64,000 nucleotides of DNA from Aeromonas bestiarum (GTDB lineage Bacteria > Pseudomonadota > Gammaproteobacteria > Enterobacterales > Aeromonadaceae), in NCBI RefSeq assembly GCF_000819745.1, contig NZ_CDDA01000033.1, positions 1 to 64,000 on the forward strand, in the 5' to 3' direction. Shown here piece after piece: positions 31,078 to 41,111 of the stretch. How positions within the stretch are numbered: position 1 is the first letter of the stretch; every line of letters begins with the position of its first letter. The notes under the pieces are model-generated. The model was not told the origin of the DNA and made no database searches. It worked only from the letters and a program-made list of their open reading frames with translations. The position numbers were made by a program, and so were the translations under genes.

Positions 31078-31107
31078 GGGGTGACATGAGTCACCCCTCC
31101 TTTCTTT
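31078..31107 (+). terminator. Intra-operon hairpin after livK
   Basis: The 8-bp stem GGGGTGAC / GTCACCCC with loop ATGA is followed by TCCTTTCTTT. It probably reduces transcription into the permease genes, so that the binding protein is made in excess. Confidence 0.65.
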
Positions 31108-31131
31108 GCGGGCAAGTACAGGGATCGCAGT

Positions 31132-32057
<926 letters not shown>

Positions 32058-32058
<1 letters not shown>

Positions 32059-33326
32059 TGAAACGCCAATTCATTCACGCCTGTATCGCCAGCCTGGTAT
32101 TGCTGGTGCTCTCCTTCTGGCTGCTCGGCTTCAAACTCGAGACCGACGGCACCCGCTTGCTGGTAGTCAGCCGCCTCGACGTGTCGCTGGCCTGGCTGGT
32201 GGGCGGTGCCGCCCTGGTGTTCTGGTTCCAGATGTTGCGCGGCCAGATCAGCCGGCTGTTCAAAGGCTCCATCAGCGGCTTCTCCATCGGCTTCACCAAG
32301 CTGGTGCTGCCAAGCCCGGAAGAGGCACCCAAGCTCTATAACCTCACCGCCGTGCTGGTGCTGCTGTTTGCGGTCAGCTGGCCCTTCATGGCCTCACGAG
32401 GCGCCATCGATCTCGCCACCCTCACCCTGATCTACATCATGCTGGGGCTGGGGCTGAACGTGGTAGTGGGCCTGGCCGGTCTGCTGGATCTGGGCTACGT
32501 CGGCTTCTATGCGGTCGGCGCCTACAGCTATGCCCTGCTCAACACCTACTTCGGCCTGAGTTTCTGGGAGTGTCTGCCCATCGCCGGCCTGACGGCGGCC
32601 ACCTTCGGCTTCCTGCTCGGCTTCCCGGTGCTGCGGCTGCGGGGGGACTACCTGGCCATAGTCACCCTGGGCTTTGGCGAGATCATCCGCATCCTGCTCA
32701 ACAACATGACCAGCCTCACCGGCGGCCCGAACGGCATCTCCGGCATTCCCAAACCGACGCTGGGCGGACTCGAGTTCAACCGTACCGTCAAGGACGGGGG
32801 CTTTGGCACCTTCCACGACTTCTTCGGCATCGCCTACAACGCCAACCACAAGGTGATCTTCCTCTACCTGATGGCGCTGGTGCTGGTGGTGGCCACCCTG
32901 TTCGTCATCAACCGCTTGCTGCGCATGCCGCTGGGCCGCGCCTGGGAAGCGCTGCGGGAGGACGAGATCGCCTGCAAGTCGCTGGGGCTCAACCCCACCA
33001 TCATCAAGCTGACCGCCTTCACCATAGGCGCCTGCTTCGCTGGCTTCGCCGGCAGCTTCTTCGCCTCGCGCCAGGGTTTCATCAGCCCGGAGTCCTTCGT
33101 CTTCATCGAGTCGGCTATCGTCCTTGCGATCGTGGTACTGGGGGGCATGGGCTCCCAGATCGGGGTGGTGCTGGCCGCCATAGTGATGACGGTACTGCCG
33201 GAGCTGGCCCGTGAATTCAACGAGTACCGCATGCTGATGTTCGGTCTGCTGATGGTGTTCATGATGATCTGGCGGCCACAGGGACTGCTGCCGATGACCA
33301 GACCTCACCTGGAGCTACAAAAATGA
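32058..33326 (+). CDS. livM: Branched-chain amino acid ABC permease LivM
   Basis: The 422-residue permease has an N-terminal extension with three hydrophobic segments before the conserved core ([85 protein letters not shown]). The ATG overlaps the livH stop. The same frame is open far upstream across livH, but only as a shadow. Its TGA overlaps an ATG (ATGA), which now opens a truncated livG-like frame rather than livG itself. Confidence 0.94.
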
Positions 33327-33427
33327 GCAATCAGACGTTGTTAGAAGTCTCTGATTTATCGATGCGCTATTTGACCGGATTGCTGGCGGTGACTTGCTCC
33401 ACCTTGAATCGGGGGCTGAAAAAATGA
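33323..33427 (+). other. 34-codon leader frame: diverged copy of the livG start
   Basis: The frame [24 protein letters not shown] parallels livG MSANQKLMEVSDLSMRFGGLLAVN at an offset of 101 bp. Its ATG overlaps the livM stop (ATGA) and its TGA at 33425-33427 overlaps the livG ATG (ATGA). Just before livG, CTCCACCTTGAA resembles the livM end CCTCACCTGGAG. The repeated unit therefore spans the livM-livG junction. Differences in the LLAV codons are mostly synonymous. Confidence 0.85.
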
Positions 33428-34197
33428 GTGCCAATCAGAAGTTAATGGAAGTCTCTGATCTGTCGATGCGCTTCGGCGGTTTGTTGGCTGTCAACGGCGT
33501 CAAACTGGACGTGGACAAGGGGGAGGTGATCTCCATCATAGGCCCCAACGGCGCGGGCAAGACGACCGTCTTCAACTGCCTGACCGGCTTCTATCGCCCG
33601 AGCGGCGGCACCATTCGCTACAAGGGTGAAGAGATCCAGGGGCTGCCCGGTCATCTCATCGCCCGCAAGGGGATAGTGCGCACCTTCCAGCACGTGCGGC
33701 TGTTCAAGGACATGACGGCGGTGGAGAACCTGCTGGTGGCCCAGCATCGCCACCTCAACACCAGCTTCATCGCCGGCCTGTTCAAGACCCCTGCCTTTCG
33801 CCGTGCCGAGCAGGAGGGGCTGGAACACGCCGCCTTCTGGCTGGAGAAGGTGGGCCTCAAGGATCTCTCCAATCGCGCCGCCGGCAACCTGGCCTATGGC
33901 CAGCAACGCCGGCTCGAGATCGCCCGCTGCATGGCAACCCGGCCCGATCTGCTGATGCTGGACGAGCCGGCCGCCGGCCTCAACCCGCACGAGACAGATG
34001 AGCTGAACGAACTGATCATCAGCCTGCGGGACGAGTTTGGTGTCTCCGTCCTGCTTATCGAACACGACATGAAGCTGGTGATGGGCATCTCCAACCGCAT
34101 CTTCGTGGTCAATCAGGGCACCCCGCTGGCCCACGGCAAGCCGGATGAGATCCGCAACAATCCGGCCGTGATCAAGGCCTATCTGGGCGAGTCATAG
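33424..34197 (+). CDS. livG: Branched-chain amino acid ABC ATPase LivG
   Basis: The 257-residue ATP-binding subunit has Walker A GPNGAGKTTVFN, the LivG-specific GIVRTFQHVRLFKDMTAVENLLVAQH, the signature-like AYGQQRRLEIARCMA and Walker B LLMLDEPAAGLNPHE. The chosen ATG is the family start; a diverged copy of the start lies 101 bp upstream. The TAG stop is composed of the TA target and the first G of the transposon-like element that follows. Confidence 0.95.
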   Translation: MSANQKLMEVSDLSMRFGGLLAVNGVKLDVDKGEVISIIGPNGAGKTTVFNCLTGFYRPSGGTIRYKGEEIQGLPGHLIARKGIVRTFQHVRLFKDMTAVENLLVAQHRHLNTSFIAGLFKTPAFRRAEQEGLEHAAFWLEKVGLKDLSNRAAGNLAYGQQRRLEIARCMATRPDLLMLDEPAAGLNPHETDELNELIISLRDEFGVSVLLIEHDMKLVMGISNRIFVVNQGTPLAHGKPDEIRNNPAVIKAYLGES

Positions 34198-34460
34198 GGT
34201 CTGTTGACGTTTCGTCACGACCGCGACGGAATCTGTTTTGACGCGAAACTAGGCGCGAGGCGCGAAGTTTGGTGATCCAAATGAGCCGTCGAGTAACGTC
34301 GTTACGCGAAAAAACAGACCCGTCCCTTCGGGTTGCGCGGCAAATGACGCCATGCGTTGTTGCGGGACTTGCCAAGGGAATAGCCATTGCCTGCGCCCCG
34401 CGTCTAGCCTGGTGTCATTTTACGTGGCAACGCGGCTTGCGCCGAAACATCAACAGACCC
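34197..34460. mobile_element. 264-bp MITE between livG and livF
   Basis: Terminal inverted repeats GGGTCTGTTGACGTTTCG (left) and CGAAACATCAACAGACCC (right) match except at one position, with weaker similarity continuing to about 31 bp. A TA dinucleotide flanks both sides (34195-34196 and 34461-34462), the target duplication typical of IS630/Tc1-mariner-type elements. There is no transposase frame inside. I classify it as a non-autonomous miniature element. Confidence 0.88.
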
Positions 34461-34472
34461 TAGGGAAACAAG

Positions 34473-35174
34473 ATGTTAGAACTTCGCAACGTATCGACCC
34501 ACTACGGCAAAATTCAGGCGCTGCACGACGTCAGCGTCGAGGTGAAAGAGGGGGAAATCGTCACCCTGATAGGTGCCAACGGCGCCGGCAAGACCACCTT
34601 GCTGATGACATTGTGCGGCGAGCCCAAGCCCAGCAGCGGCAGCATCTGGTTCGAGGGGGAGCAGATAAGCGCCCTCACCACGGCCCGCATCATGCGCAAG
34701 GACATAGCCGTGGTGCCGGAGGGGCGCCGAATCTTCGCCCGCCTGACGGTGGAGGAGAACCTGCTGATGGGCGCCTTCTTCGTCGACAAGGAGGAGCAGC
34801 ACGGCCTGCTGGATCAGGTGTTCACCCTGTTCCCGCGCCTGCACGAGCGGCTGCAACAGCGCGCCGGCACCATGTCCGGCGGCGAACAGCAGATGCTGGC
34901 CATAGGCCGCGCCCTGATGAGCAAGCCGCGCCTGCTGCTGCTGGATGAACCCTCGCTGGGGCTGGCCCCCATCGTCATCCAGCAGATCTTCGACACCATA
35001 GAGCAGCTGCGCCAGAAGGGGATGACCATCTTCCTGGTGGAGCAGAACGCCAACCAGGCGCTCAAGCTGGCCGATCGGGGCTATGTGCTGGAGAACGGCC
35101 ACGTGGTGCTGCAAGATACGGGGGCCGCCCTGCTGGCCAACCCCGCAGTACGGCAGGCCTACCTGGGTGGTTAA
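34473..35174 (+). CDS. livF: Branched-chain amino acid ABC ATPase LivF
   Basis: The 233-residue second ATP-binding subunit begins MLELRNVSTHYGKIQALHDVSVEV. It has Walker A GANGAGKTTLLMTL, the LivF-type VVPEGRRIFARLTVEENL, signature MSGGEQQMLAIGRALM and Walker B LLLLDEPSLGLAP. It is separated from livG by the MITE, so translational coupling to livG is lost. GGGAAACAAG precedes the ATG. An AraC-type gene follows after 3 bases. Confidence 0.95.
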   Translation: MLELRNVSTHYGKIQALHDVSVEVKEGEIVTLIGANGAGKTTLLMTLCGEPKPSSGSIWFEGEQISALTTARIMRKDIAVVPEGRRIFARLTVEENLLMGAFFVDKEEQHGLLDQVFTLFPRLHERLQQRAGTMSGGEQQMLAIGRALMSKPRLLLLDEPSLGLAPIVIQQIFDTIEQLRQKGMTIFLVEQNANQALKLADRGYVLENGHVVLQDTGAALLANPAVRQAYLGG

Positions 35175-35177
35175 CCC

Positions 35178-36020
35178 ATGAGCAGGGCCGGTGCCGAGCG
35201 GGATCGCCACCTGTTCTGGCGCGATCCGGCCCTGCCCTTCATAGAGGCGCGGGCGGTGCAGGATGGCCGCCGCGTCTGTTACGACAAGCACAGCCACGCC
35301 CACTTCTCCATCGGCGCCATCACCGGCGGCCACAGCCACTACCTCAACCAGCGCAGCAGACAGGAGGTCGGCTCGGGCTCCCTGGTGCTGATGAACCCGG
35401 AAGAGGTGCACGCCTGCAACCCCATCGCAGACCAGCCCTGGTCCTATCTGATGTTCTACCTCGATACCGACTGGCTGCGCAGCCAGCAGGAGGAAGCCGG
35501 ACTGGGGGCCCATTTTCGCCCCTTCGACATGACGGCCAGCCGGGATCCCCTGCTGTATGCCCGCTTGCAACACCTCTATCGCACCCTGCAGGATGACCGC
35601 CAGGATCGCCTCGCCAAGGAGGTGGCCTGCCATCTGTTCAGCCACCAGCTGCTGGCCAGGCTCACCCCCGCCAGATGGGACGCGCGCCCGCCCCTGCATC
35701 TGAGGCGCGCCGCCGAGCTGATGCAGGACGAGTACGCCAGCCCCCTCACCTTGCAGCACCTGAGCACAGTCGCCGGTCTGACCCCGTCTCACTTCGTGCG
35801 CGCCTTCAGCCGCCATTACGGCATGACCCCTCACGCCTACCTGCTCAACCAGCGCATTCGCCATGCCCGTGCCCTGCTCGTTCAGGGGCGCCCCCTGGTC
35901 GAGGTGGCGCTGGCGACGGGCTTCGCCGATCAGGCCCACTTCCAGCGCCAGTTCAAGCGGCTGGTCGCCGCGACTCCGGGCCAATACCAGTGCCTCCCTC
36001 AGCGCTCCAGCACAAGATAG
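35178..36020 (+). CDS. AraC-family regulator
   Basis: The 280-residue protein has an N-terminal cupin-like sensor (HSHAHFSIGAITGGHSHYLNQ, GSLVLMNPEEVHACNP) and a C-terminal double helix-turn-helix (LTLQHLSTVAGLTPSHFVRAFSRHYGMTPHAYLLNQRI, VALATGFADQAHFQRQFKRLVAATPGQYQ). This architecture is common next to LysE-type exporters. It is converging with and overlapping the lysE-type gene by 22 bases. It is placed 3 bases after livF, so it may be cotranscribed with the liv operon. Confidence 0.9.
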   Translation: MSRAGAERDRHLFWRDPALPFIEARAVQDGRRVCYDKHSHAHFSIGAITGGHSHYLNQRSRQEVGSGSLVLMNPEEVHACNPIADQPWSYLMFYLDTDWLRSQQEEAGLGAHFRPFDMTASRDPLLYARLQHLYRTLQDDRQDRLAKEVACHLFSHQLLARLTPARWDARPPLHLRRAAELMQDEYASPLTLQHLSTVAGLTPSHFVRAFSRHYGMTPHAYLLNQRIRHARALLVQGRPLVEVALATGFADQAHFQRQFKRLVAATPGQYQCLPQRSSTR

Positions 36021-36592
36021 CCAACGCTGAGCAACAGCAGCATCGCCATCCCGCGGTTGAACCAGCGCAGACGGCGAGGTGCGAGCAGGGCTTCCTGCAG
36101 ACAGCTGCCGACATAAGCCCAGCAGGCGATGGAAGCAAGACAGATCACCAGATAGAGGCTGGTGAACCATATCGTCTGACCCACATTGCCCACGGCCCCA
36201 TAGGCTCCCATGCCCATGCTGGCCGCCAGCCAGGCCTTGGGATTAAGCCACTGCATCAGGGCGCCGTATAAAAAGGCGGGTGGGGTGGCGCCCTCACGCT
36301 TCAGTTCTCCCTTGTCCGTCATCAGCAACCAGGTCAGATAGCAGAGAAAGAGGATGCCTCCCCAGCGGATGCCGCTGAGCGCCACTGGCCAGTGCGACAA
36401 GGCTGCCCCCAGGCCCAGCCCCATCAGCAGCAATAGCAGGATGAAGCCCAGGGTGGCCCCCACCACATGGCGCAGGCTGGCGCGAAAACCATATTGCGCC
36501 CCCGCACCGAGGGCGACCAGATTGACCGGGCCGGGAGAGATGGACATGGCCAGGGCAAACCCGGCCATGGACAACAGCAGACTCATTTCCAT
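35999..36592 (-). CDS. LysE/RhtB-family amino acid exporter
   Basis: The 197-residue protein has six hydrophobic segments and the family motif GFALAMSISPGPVNLVALGAGAQYGFRASLRHVVGATLGF at the N-terminus, then LNPKAWLAASMGMGAYG. It probably exports amino acids. The adjacent AraC-type gene is a likely regulator, and the two genes overlap by 22 bases at their 3' ends. Start choice between ATGs at 36592 and 36586 is open. Confidence 0.87.
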   Translation of the reverse strand: MEMSLLLSMAGFALAMSISPGPVNLVALGAGAQYGFRASLRHVVGATLGFILLLLLMGLGLGAALSHWPVALSGIRWGGILFLCYLTWLLMTDKGELKREGATPPAFLYGALMQWLNPKAWLAASMGMGAYGAVGNVGQTIWFTSLYLVICLASIACWAYVGSCLQEALLAPRRLRWFNRGMAMLLLLSVGYLVLER

Positions 36593-36762
36593 GGATGACA
36601 CTCGTTGAAGGTGTTGAGCCTTTACCCTACCCATGAGCCTGGCGCCGATATTGAAGAAAATTGCGATCTCCTCCGGCGGGACGAGCCGACACATTGCGGG
36701 CTTAGCACGGACGCACGCTTGCGGTAAACTGACCCACAATCACCTATTCACAGGACATGTTA

Positions 36763-37086
36763 ATGGACCAGTTTGCCCATATCAGTGCCCATGATGCCCA
36801 CCAGAAGATCGCTGCCGGTGAAGCCCGCCTCGTGGATATTCGCGATCCGCAATCCTTCGAGGCCGCCCACGCGGTCGGCGCCTTCCACCTTACGAATGGT
36901 TCTCTGGTTCGCTTCATGGACGAGGTAGATTTCGATACCCCTGTGATAGTGATCTGCTATCACGGCAACAGCAGCCAGGGCGCGGCCCAGTACCTGCTGC
37001 AACAGGGCTATGACCAGGTCTACAGCCTGGATGGCGGCTTCGAGGCGTGGCGCAAAGAGTTCCCCGTCCAGGCAGGCGACGCATGA
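36763..37086 (+). CDS. glpE: Thiosulfate sulfurtransferase GlpE (rhodanese)
   Basis: The 107-residue single-domain rhodanese begins [36 protein letters not shown] and has the active-site loop [11 protein letters not shown] with the persulfide cysteine. I prefer the ATG at 36763 (AGG 8 bases upstream) to one two codons earlier. Its stop overlaps the glpG start as ATGA, as in other glpEG pairs. Confidence 0.94.
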   Translation: MDQFAHISAHDAHQKIAAGEARLVDIRDPQSFEAAHAVGAFHLTNGSLVRFMDEVDFDTPVIVICYHGNSSQGAAQYLLQQGYDQVYSLDGGFEAWRKEFPVQAGDA

Positions 37087-37949
37087 CAGGGGCAGGCAAG
37101 CCCTCCTCAACCGGCATGATCCAGCTGCTGGTGCTCGACAACGCCCGCATGGCCCAGGCGCTGGTGGACTACCTCGCCACCCTCGGCATCTCGTGCGAGC
37201 TGACCCAGTCCGAGCTCGGCGTCTCGGTCTGGCTGGCGGATGAACAGCGCCTCGCCCAGGCCCAGCTGGAGGTGAAACGCTTCCTGGCAGAGCCGGCCCA
37301 CCCGCGCTACATGGAGGCCTCCTGGCAGTCGGGTCGGGCGGATGCCCGCATCGACTACAGCAAGGGGATGACGGATCCCGTCACCGACTTCCTCCATCAG
37401 GCGGGGCCGCTGACCCTGGTGGTGATCATCGCCTGTCTGGCCATCTATGCGCTCAATGCCATAGGCCTGCCGATCTTTGACGAGCTGGCGTTCCACCCGA
37501 CCCTGGCCCAGTTCACCGACTGGCAGGCGTGGCGTTACTTCACCCCGGCCTTTATCCACTTCTCGGTGCTGCACCTGGTGTTCAACCTGCTGTGGTGGTG
37601 GTATCTGGGGGGCCAGATAGAGCAGCGCCTCGGCGGCGGCAAGCTGCTGATCCTGCTGTTGGTGGGGGCAGCCCTGCCCAACATCGCCGAGTTCTTCACG
37701 AGCGGCCCGCTGTTTGGCGGCCTCTCCGGCGTTGTCTATGCCCTGCTCGGCTACTGCTGGCTGCGCGGCAAGCTGCAACCGGCCTGTGGCCTCACCCTGC
37801 CACCGGCGCTGATGGGCTTCATGCTGTTCTGGCTGGTGCTCGGTTTCTTCGACCTGCTCGGCACCAGCACTGCCAACATGGCCCACCTGGTGGGTCTGCT
37901 GGTCGGTCTGCTGCAAGGCTGGCTGGATCGCCATCACAAACCAGCCTGA
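37083..37949 (+). CDS. glpG: Rhomboid intramembrane serine protease GlpG
   Basis: The 288-residue protein has a cytosolic N-terminal domain ([19 protein letters not shown]) and a six-helix rhomboid core. The core has [30 protein letters not shown], the catalytic serine in [18 protein letters not shown] and the catalytic histidine in [11 protein letters not shown]. The ATGA overlap with glpE favours this start; an ATG 11 codons later aligns better with the E. coli N-terminus and is an alternative. Confidence 0.93.
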   Translation: MTGAGKPSSTGMIQLLVLDNARMAQALVDYLATLGISCELTQSELGVSVWLADEQRLAQAQLEVKRFLAEPAHPRYMEASWQSGRADARIDYSKGMTDPVTDFLHQAGPLTLVVIIACLAIYALNAIGLPIFDELAFHPTLAQFTDWQAWRYFTPAFIHFSVLHLVFNLLWWWYLGGQIEQRLGGGKLLILLLVGAALPNIAEFFTSGPLFGGLSGVVYALLGYCWLRGKLQPACGLTLPPALMGFMLFWLVLGFFDLLGTSTANMAHLVGLLVGLLQGWLDRHHKPA

Positions 37950-37993
37950 GTTTGTTGCCGCAGCCTGCTGCCACTGTTTTTACGCCAGAAAAC

Positions 37994-38022
37994 AAAACGC
38001 CGCCCCAAGGGGCGGCGTTTTT
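37994..38022. terminator. Terminator between glpG and the lipase gene
   Basis: The stem AAAACGCCGCCCC / GGGGCGGCGTTTTT is symmetrical and serves both converging genes. Confidence 0.93.
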
Positions 38023-38036
38023 ATTGGCCGACTGGC

Positions 38037-40454
38037 TTACTGCTTGAGCAGGCCGCCATTGGTCACCTGGACCGCGGTACCGCCACTCATGAAGAAGCTG
38101 CCGAACTGAGACTGCATCTCTGTGGTGACGTCGCCACTCGGATCGAAGTTCTCGTCCGGTGCCAGCAGCGAGCTGTGACCACCGGCCACGAAGCGGGCCG
38201 CATTGTGGCTGGCCGCGCCTGTGGCGGTCAGGGGTTGCAGCGCCAGCACCTTGAACAGCGGCTCGGTACCACCCAGCGGGGCGGACGCTATGCTGTTCGG
38301 GATCACCTGATCCGACAGGCTCAGGGCACCGTCACCCACGATCTCGGTGGCAAACAGCGGGAAGTCCGCCTTGATGCCACGGCCGAGGTTGATCGGGTCA
38401 GCCGAATCCAGCACCGACTGGGCCGCAAAGCTGTAGCTCTGCAGCGTGCTGGCTGCGGTCGCCTGAGTGGCCGCGTCCAGGCTCGGCAGGAACTCGTTGA
38501 CGAAGCAGGTCGGCACCGCCGTCTGGCAGTTGGGAGCATAGGCGGTGAAACCGGCCTTCAGCTCGGCACTGCCGCTGGTCAGCACGCCCATCTTGATGGT
38601 CGGGCCGAAGGTCGGCGAGTTCAGCAGCAGCGGCGCTATGCCGCCACCCGGCATGGCCAGACCACCTGTGTCGAACTTGAACAGGGCATCCGCCTGCGCG
38701 TTGCCCAGGGTCTGGTTGGCGACCGCCAGCAGGTTGGTACCCGAAATGGCACCCAGGGAGTGACCCAGGAAGTGCACCTTGAGGTTGCCGGGCGTCCCGA
38801 TGGCGCTATTGGCGTTGGCCAGGCCAACCGCCAGACGCAGACCCAGCAGGTCCGCCACGCTCTGTTTCAGGTTGTCCCGCGCCACTGTCAGGTAGCTCAG
38901 GTTCAGGTACGGCGTCGGATTGTCGGAGGTGGTCACAGTATCCATGCTGCCACTCAGAGCGAAGCCACGCTCGCCGTGCAGCGGATGATCGATCACCACC
39001 AGCGCCACCTTCTTGCCCGCCTGCATGCCGGCATAGATCTGGCCCAGCGCCAGCGCGTAGGCGTTCTCTTTCACCGAGGTCACACCGTGCTGATAGATGA
39101 TGACATCCGTGATGGTGTTGAGGGCATCCTTGGCGAAGACACGCATCGGCACGGATTGCACCTCTTCCAGCATCGGCAGCGGGTTGAAGCGGCCAATGTT
39201 CTGCTCGGCGTCCAGCGGCTTGCCGCCGGAGGTGAGGGTCACCCCGATCAGCTTGCTCGCCTCGGCCAGCAGCTCGGCCTGGCGGGTCGGATCGGCAATC
39301 AGCGTCGCCAGCAGGGCCGGATCCACACCCGCCCCCACCAGCCCGGCGATCACTTCGCTGTCAGACGCCTTCAGCGCATTGGCGATGGCGTACAGGCTGG
39401 GGATGGCACCGTGCCAGGACTGGGTCTTGGCCTTGCTCCAGGAACCGGCGGTGGACGGCGAGGAGAGGAAGTAAGGCAGCTTGACGGTACCTGTGTAGAC
39501 CTTGGTGCCCTGGGCAATGGGGTTGAGCGGAGCGCCGGGGCCGAAGGCGGTGGCGATCGCATCTTTCTGCTCCTGCGGCAGGAACTGCTCGGCATCCAGC
39601 TGGGTCAGGAAGGCATTGTTGCCGGTCACGGCCAGGGTATAGGTGCCGGGCAGGCTGGTGTTGCCAAGGGCATCCTGCTTCCACAGGGCGGCAGCGTCCA
39701 GGGTTGGGCTCTTCAGTACGGAAGCGGCCGCGCCCTTCACCGCCACCAGCACATCGGCGCCGGATTGGGTGCCGAACCAGTCGGAGAAGATCACATGATC
39801 CGTCGCTATGCCGGTCGCAGCCTTGAACAGCCCTTCCTGCAGCGCGATCAGACCGTTGATGGTCTGCTCCTGGGCATTGCTGCCGACGTTGTTCTTGTAG
39901 TTGCCGTAGTCACTGCCTGCCTTGAGGGCATCGCCACGGCTGTCTTTCAGCGAGTCTGTGGCCACTATCATGTAGTAGGAGGACGGGTTCAACGGCTTGA
40001 GCGGAACCAGGTTCAGCTTGCCGGCCGAGGCGGCGACCACGAAGTCCACGCCGTAGGTCAGCACCTTCTTCACGCCGCTCGGGCGCAGGGCAGTGCTGTC
40101 GAAGGTCAATTCCAGCAGGTAGAGCGGTGCCACAGAGGCGCCAAACTCGGCCGCCGTCGGTGCCTGAACCGTGATGCCGGACGAGGTGACGGGCACGATC
40201 TGGATAGCCTGGGTCGTGGACCAGCCATCAAGGGTCGACATGGCGGAGACGGGGTTGGAGAGATCCGCAGTCTCGGTGGAGAATTTCAGGGTACCATCGC
40301 TGGCCCGGGCCGCCAGGGCGCTGGGGCGCACCGCGTTGGAACCGGTCAACAGATAGTCGAGATAGCTTGAGGTGTCGCCTTTGTTATCGTCACTGCCACC
40401 ACAGCCAGCCAACAGGGCACTGACAACTGCGGCATAAATTAGCTTCTTTTTCAT
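38037..40454 (-). CDS. Pla/VolA-type lipase lipoprotein
   Basis: The 805-residue protein starts MKKKLIYAAVVSALLAGCGGSDD, a lipoprotein signal with lipobox LLAGC. An N-terminal region of about 250 residues matches the bacterial virulence-factor lipase type (SNPVSAMSTLDGWSTTQAIQI, PLYLLELTFD, SSYYMIVATDSLKD). The alpha/beta-hydrolase part has the nucleophile elbow VHFLGHSLGAISGTNL near residue 560. It resembles Aeromonas phospholipase A1 (Pla/Apl-1, about 800 residues) and Vibrio VolA, a surface lysophospholipase, as I recall them. It is monocistronic, and surface display is likely. Confidence 0.85.
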   Translation of the reverse strand: MKKKLIYAAVVSALLAGCGGSDDNKGDTSSYLDYLLTGSNAVRPSALAARASDGTLKFSTETADLSNPVSAMSTLDGWSTTQAIQIVPVTSSGITVQAPTAAEFGASVAPLYLLELTFDSTALRPSGVKKVLTYGVDFVVAASAGKLNLVPLKPLNPSSYYMIVATDSLKDSRGDALKAGSDYGNYKNNVGSNAQEQTINGLIALQEGLFKAATGIATDHVIFSDWFGTQSGADVLVAVKGAAASVLKSPTLDAAALWKQDALGNTSLPGTYTLAVTGNNAFLTQLDAEQFLPQEQKDAIATAFGPGAPLNPIAQGTKVYTGTVKLPYFLSSPSTAGSWSKAKTQSWHGAIPSLYAIANALKASDSEVIAGLVGAGVDPALLATLIADPTRQAELLAEASKLIGVTLTSGGKPLDAEQNIGRFNPLPMLEEVQSVPMRVFAKDALNTITDVIIYQHGVTSVKENAYALALGQIYAGMQAGKKVALVVIDHPLHGERGFALSGSMDTVTTSDNPTPYLNLSYLTVARDNLKQSVADLLGLRLAVGLANANSAIGTPGNLKVHFLGHSLGAISGTNLLAVANQTLGNAQADALFKFDTGGLAMPGGGIAPLLLNSPTFGPTIKMGVLTSGSAELKAGFTAYAPNCQTAVPTCFVNEFLPSLDAATQATAASTLQSYSFAAQSVLDSADPINLGRGIKADFPLFATEIVGDGALSLSDQVIPNSIASAPLGGTEPLFKVLALQPLTATGAASHNAARFVAGGHSSLLAPDENFDPSGDVTTEMQSQFGSFFMSGGTAVQVTNGGLLKQ

Positions 40455-40754
40455 ATCCTTATCTCTTTTTAGTTGTTATCCATGATGTGCTGACGGGGGA
40501 GGGTGAAAACCCGACCGAACCATCTTAACAGCAACGCAACAATTGTTAAGCGTCTGGTCGGTCATCTGATCTGCTTTTTTTGTGTACAACATCAAGGAAT
40601 TGGAATAGAAACGGGACTCGATAGGTTAACAGCTTCATTCCGGATACCAGACCCGACCAGCGACTCCCCTGCTCCTGATGGCAAAAAGCCACCCCGATCT
40701 CGGCAAAGCGGCTGAATTGTCGGTAGAATGTCGCCATTGCTTAAGGAGAACCAC
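40455..40754. promoter_or_regulatory. 300-bp divergent spacer between lipase gene and ubiK
   Basis: No gene is visible. It must hold both promoters. TAGAAT at about 40723-40728 is a candidate -10 for ubiK. The lipase-proximal half is AT-rich. Short related segments GTCTGGTCGGTC and ACCAGACCCGACCAG form a distant imperfect inverted pair of unknown meaning. Confidence 0.35.
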
Positions 40755-41012
40755 ATGATCGACCCGAAGAAACTGGAAGAGATCGCCAAACAGGTGCACA
40801 ACTCCCTGCCGCCCGGCATTCGCAGCATGGGTGAAGAGGTGGAGAAAAAGATCCGTCAGGTGTTGCAGTCCCAGCTCAACAAGCTGGATCTGGTCAGTCG
40901 CGAGGAGTTTGACGTGCAGACCAAGGTGCTGCTGCGCACCCGCGAGAAGCTGACAGCCCTCGAGGCCAAGCTGACGCAGCTGGAACAGCAGCTCGGCGCC
41001 AAAGGCGAGTAA
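40755..41012 (+). CDS. ubiK: Ubiquinone biosynthesis accessory factor UbiK
   Basis: The 85-residue BMFP-domain protein begins [23 protein letters not shown] and ends in a coiled coil (about 45-80: [22 protein letters not shown]). UbiK binds UbiJ and membrane lipids and supports the ubiquinone-synthesis complex; ubiJ is also in this window. AAGGAG lies 7 bases before the ATG. Confidence 0.93.
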   Translation: MIDPKKLEEIAKQVHNSLPPGIRSMGEEVEKKIRQVLQSQLNKLDLVSREEFDVQTKVLLRTREKLTALEAKLTQLEQQLGAKGE

Positions 41013-41047
41013 CAAACGCTGACATCGCCGGCTCGCACGGCACATAA

Positions 41048-41107
41048 AACAAACCCCAGCCAGGCTGGGGTTTGTTGTTTCTGGCTAGCCGAAGAGACCC
41101 TCGGCTA
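41048..41107. terminator. Paired terminator hairpins between ubiK and fre
   Basis: ACAAACCCCAGCC / GGCTGGGGTTTGT (41048-41076) is a bidirectional terminator. A second perfect stem, CTAGCCGA / TCGGCTAG (about 41084-41107), lies just after the fre stop on the minus strand. Confidence 0.85.
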
Positions 41108-41111
41108 GCGC

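Noticed and set aside
38175..40370. 731-codon open frame antisense to the lipase gene
   Set aside because: Low-complexity Arg/Gly/Gln-rich shadow; the minus-strand lipoprotein has signal peptide and catalytic motif.
41084..41107. Possible copy of the fre 3' end (AEGLFG after the stop)
   Set aside because: The sequence is fully explained by a perfect hairpin; the peptide similarity is too short.
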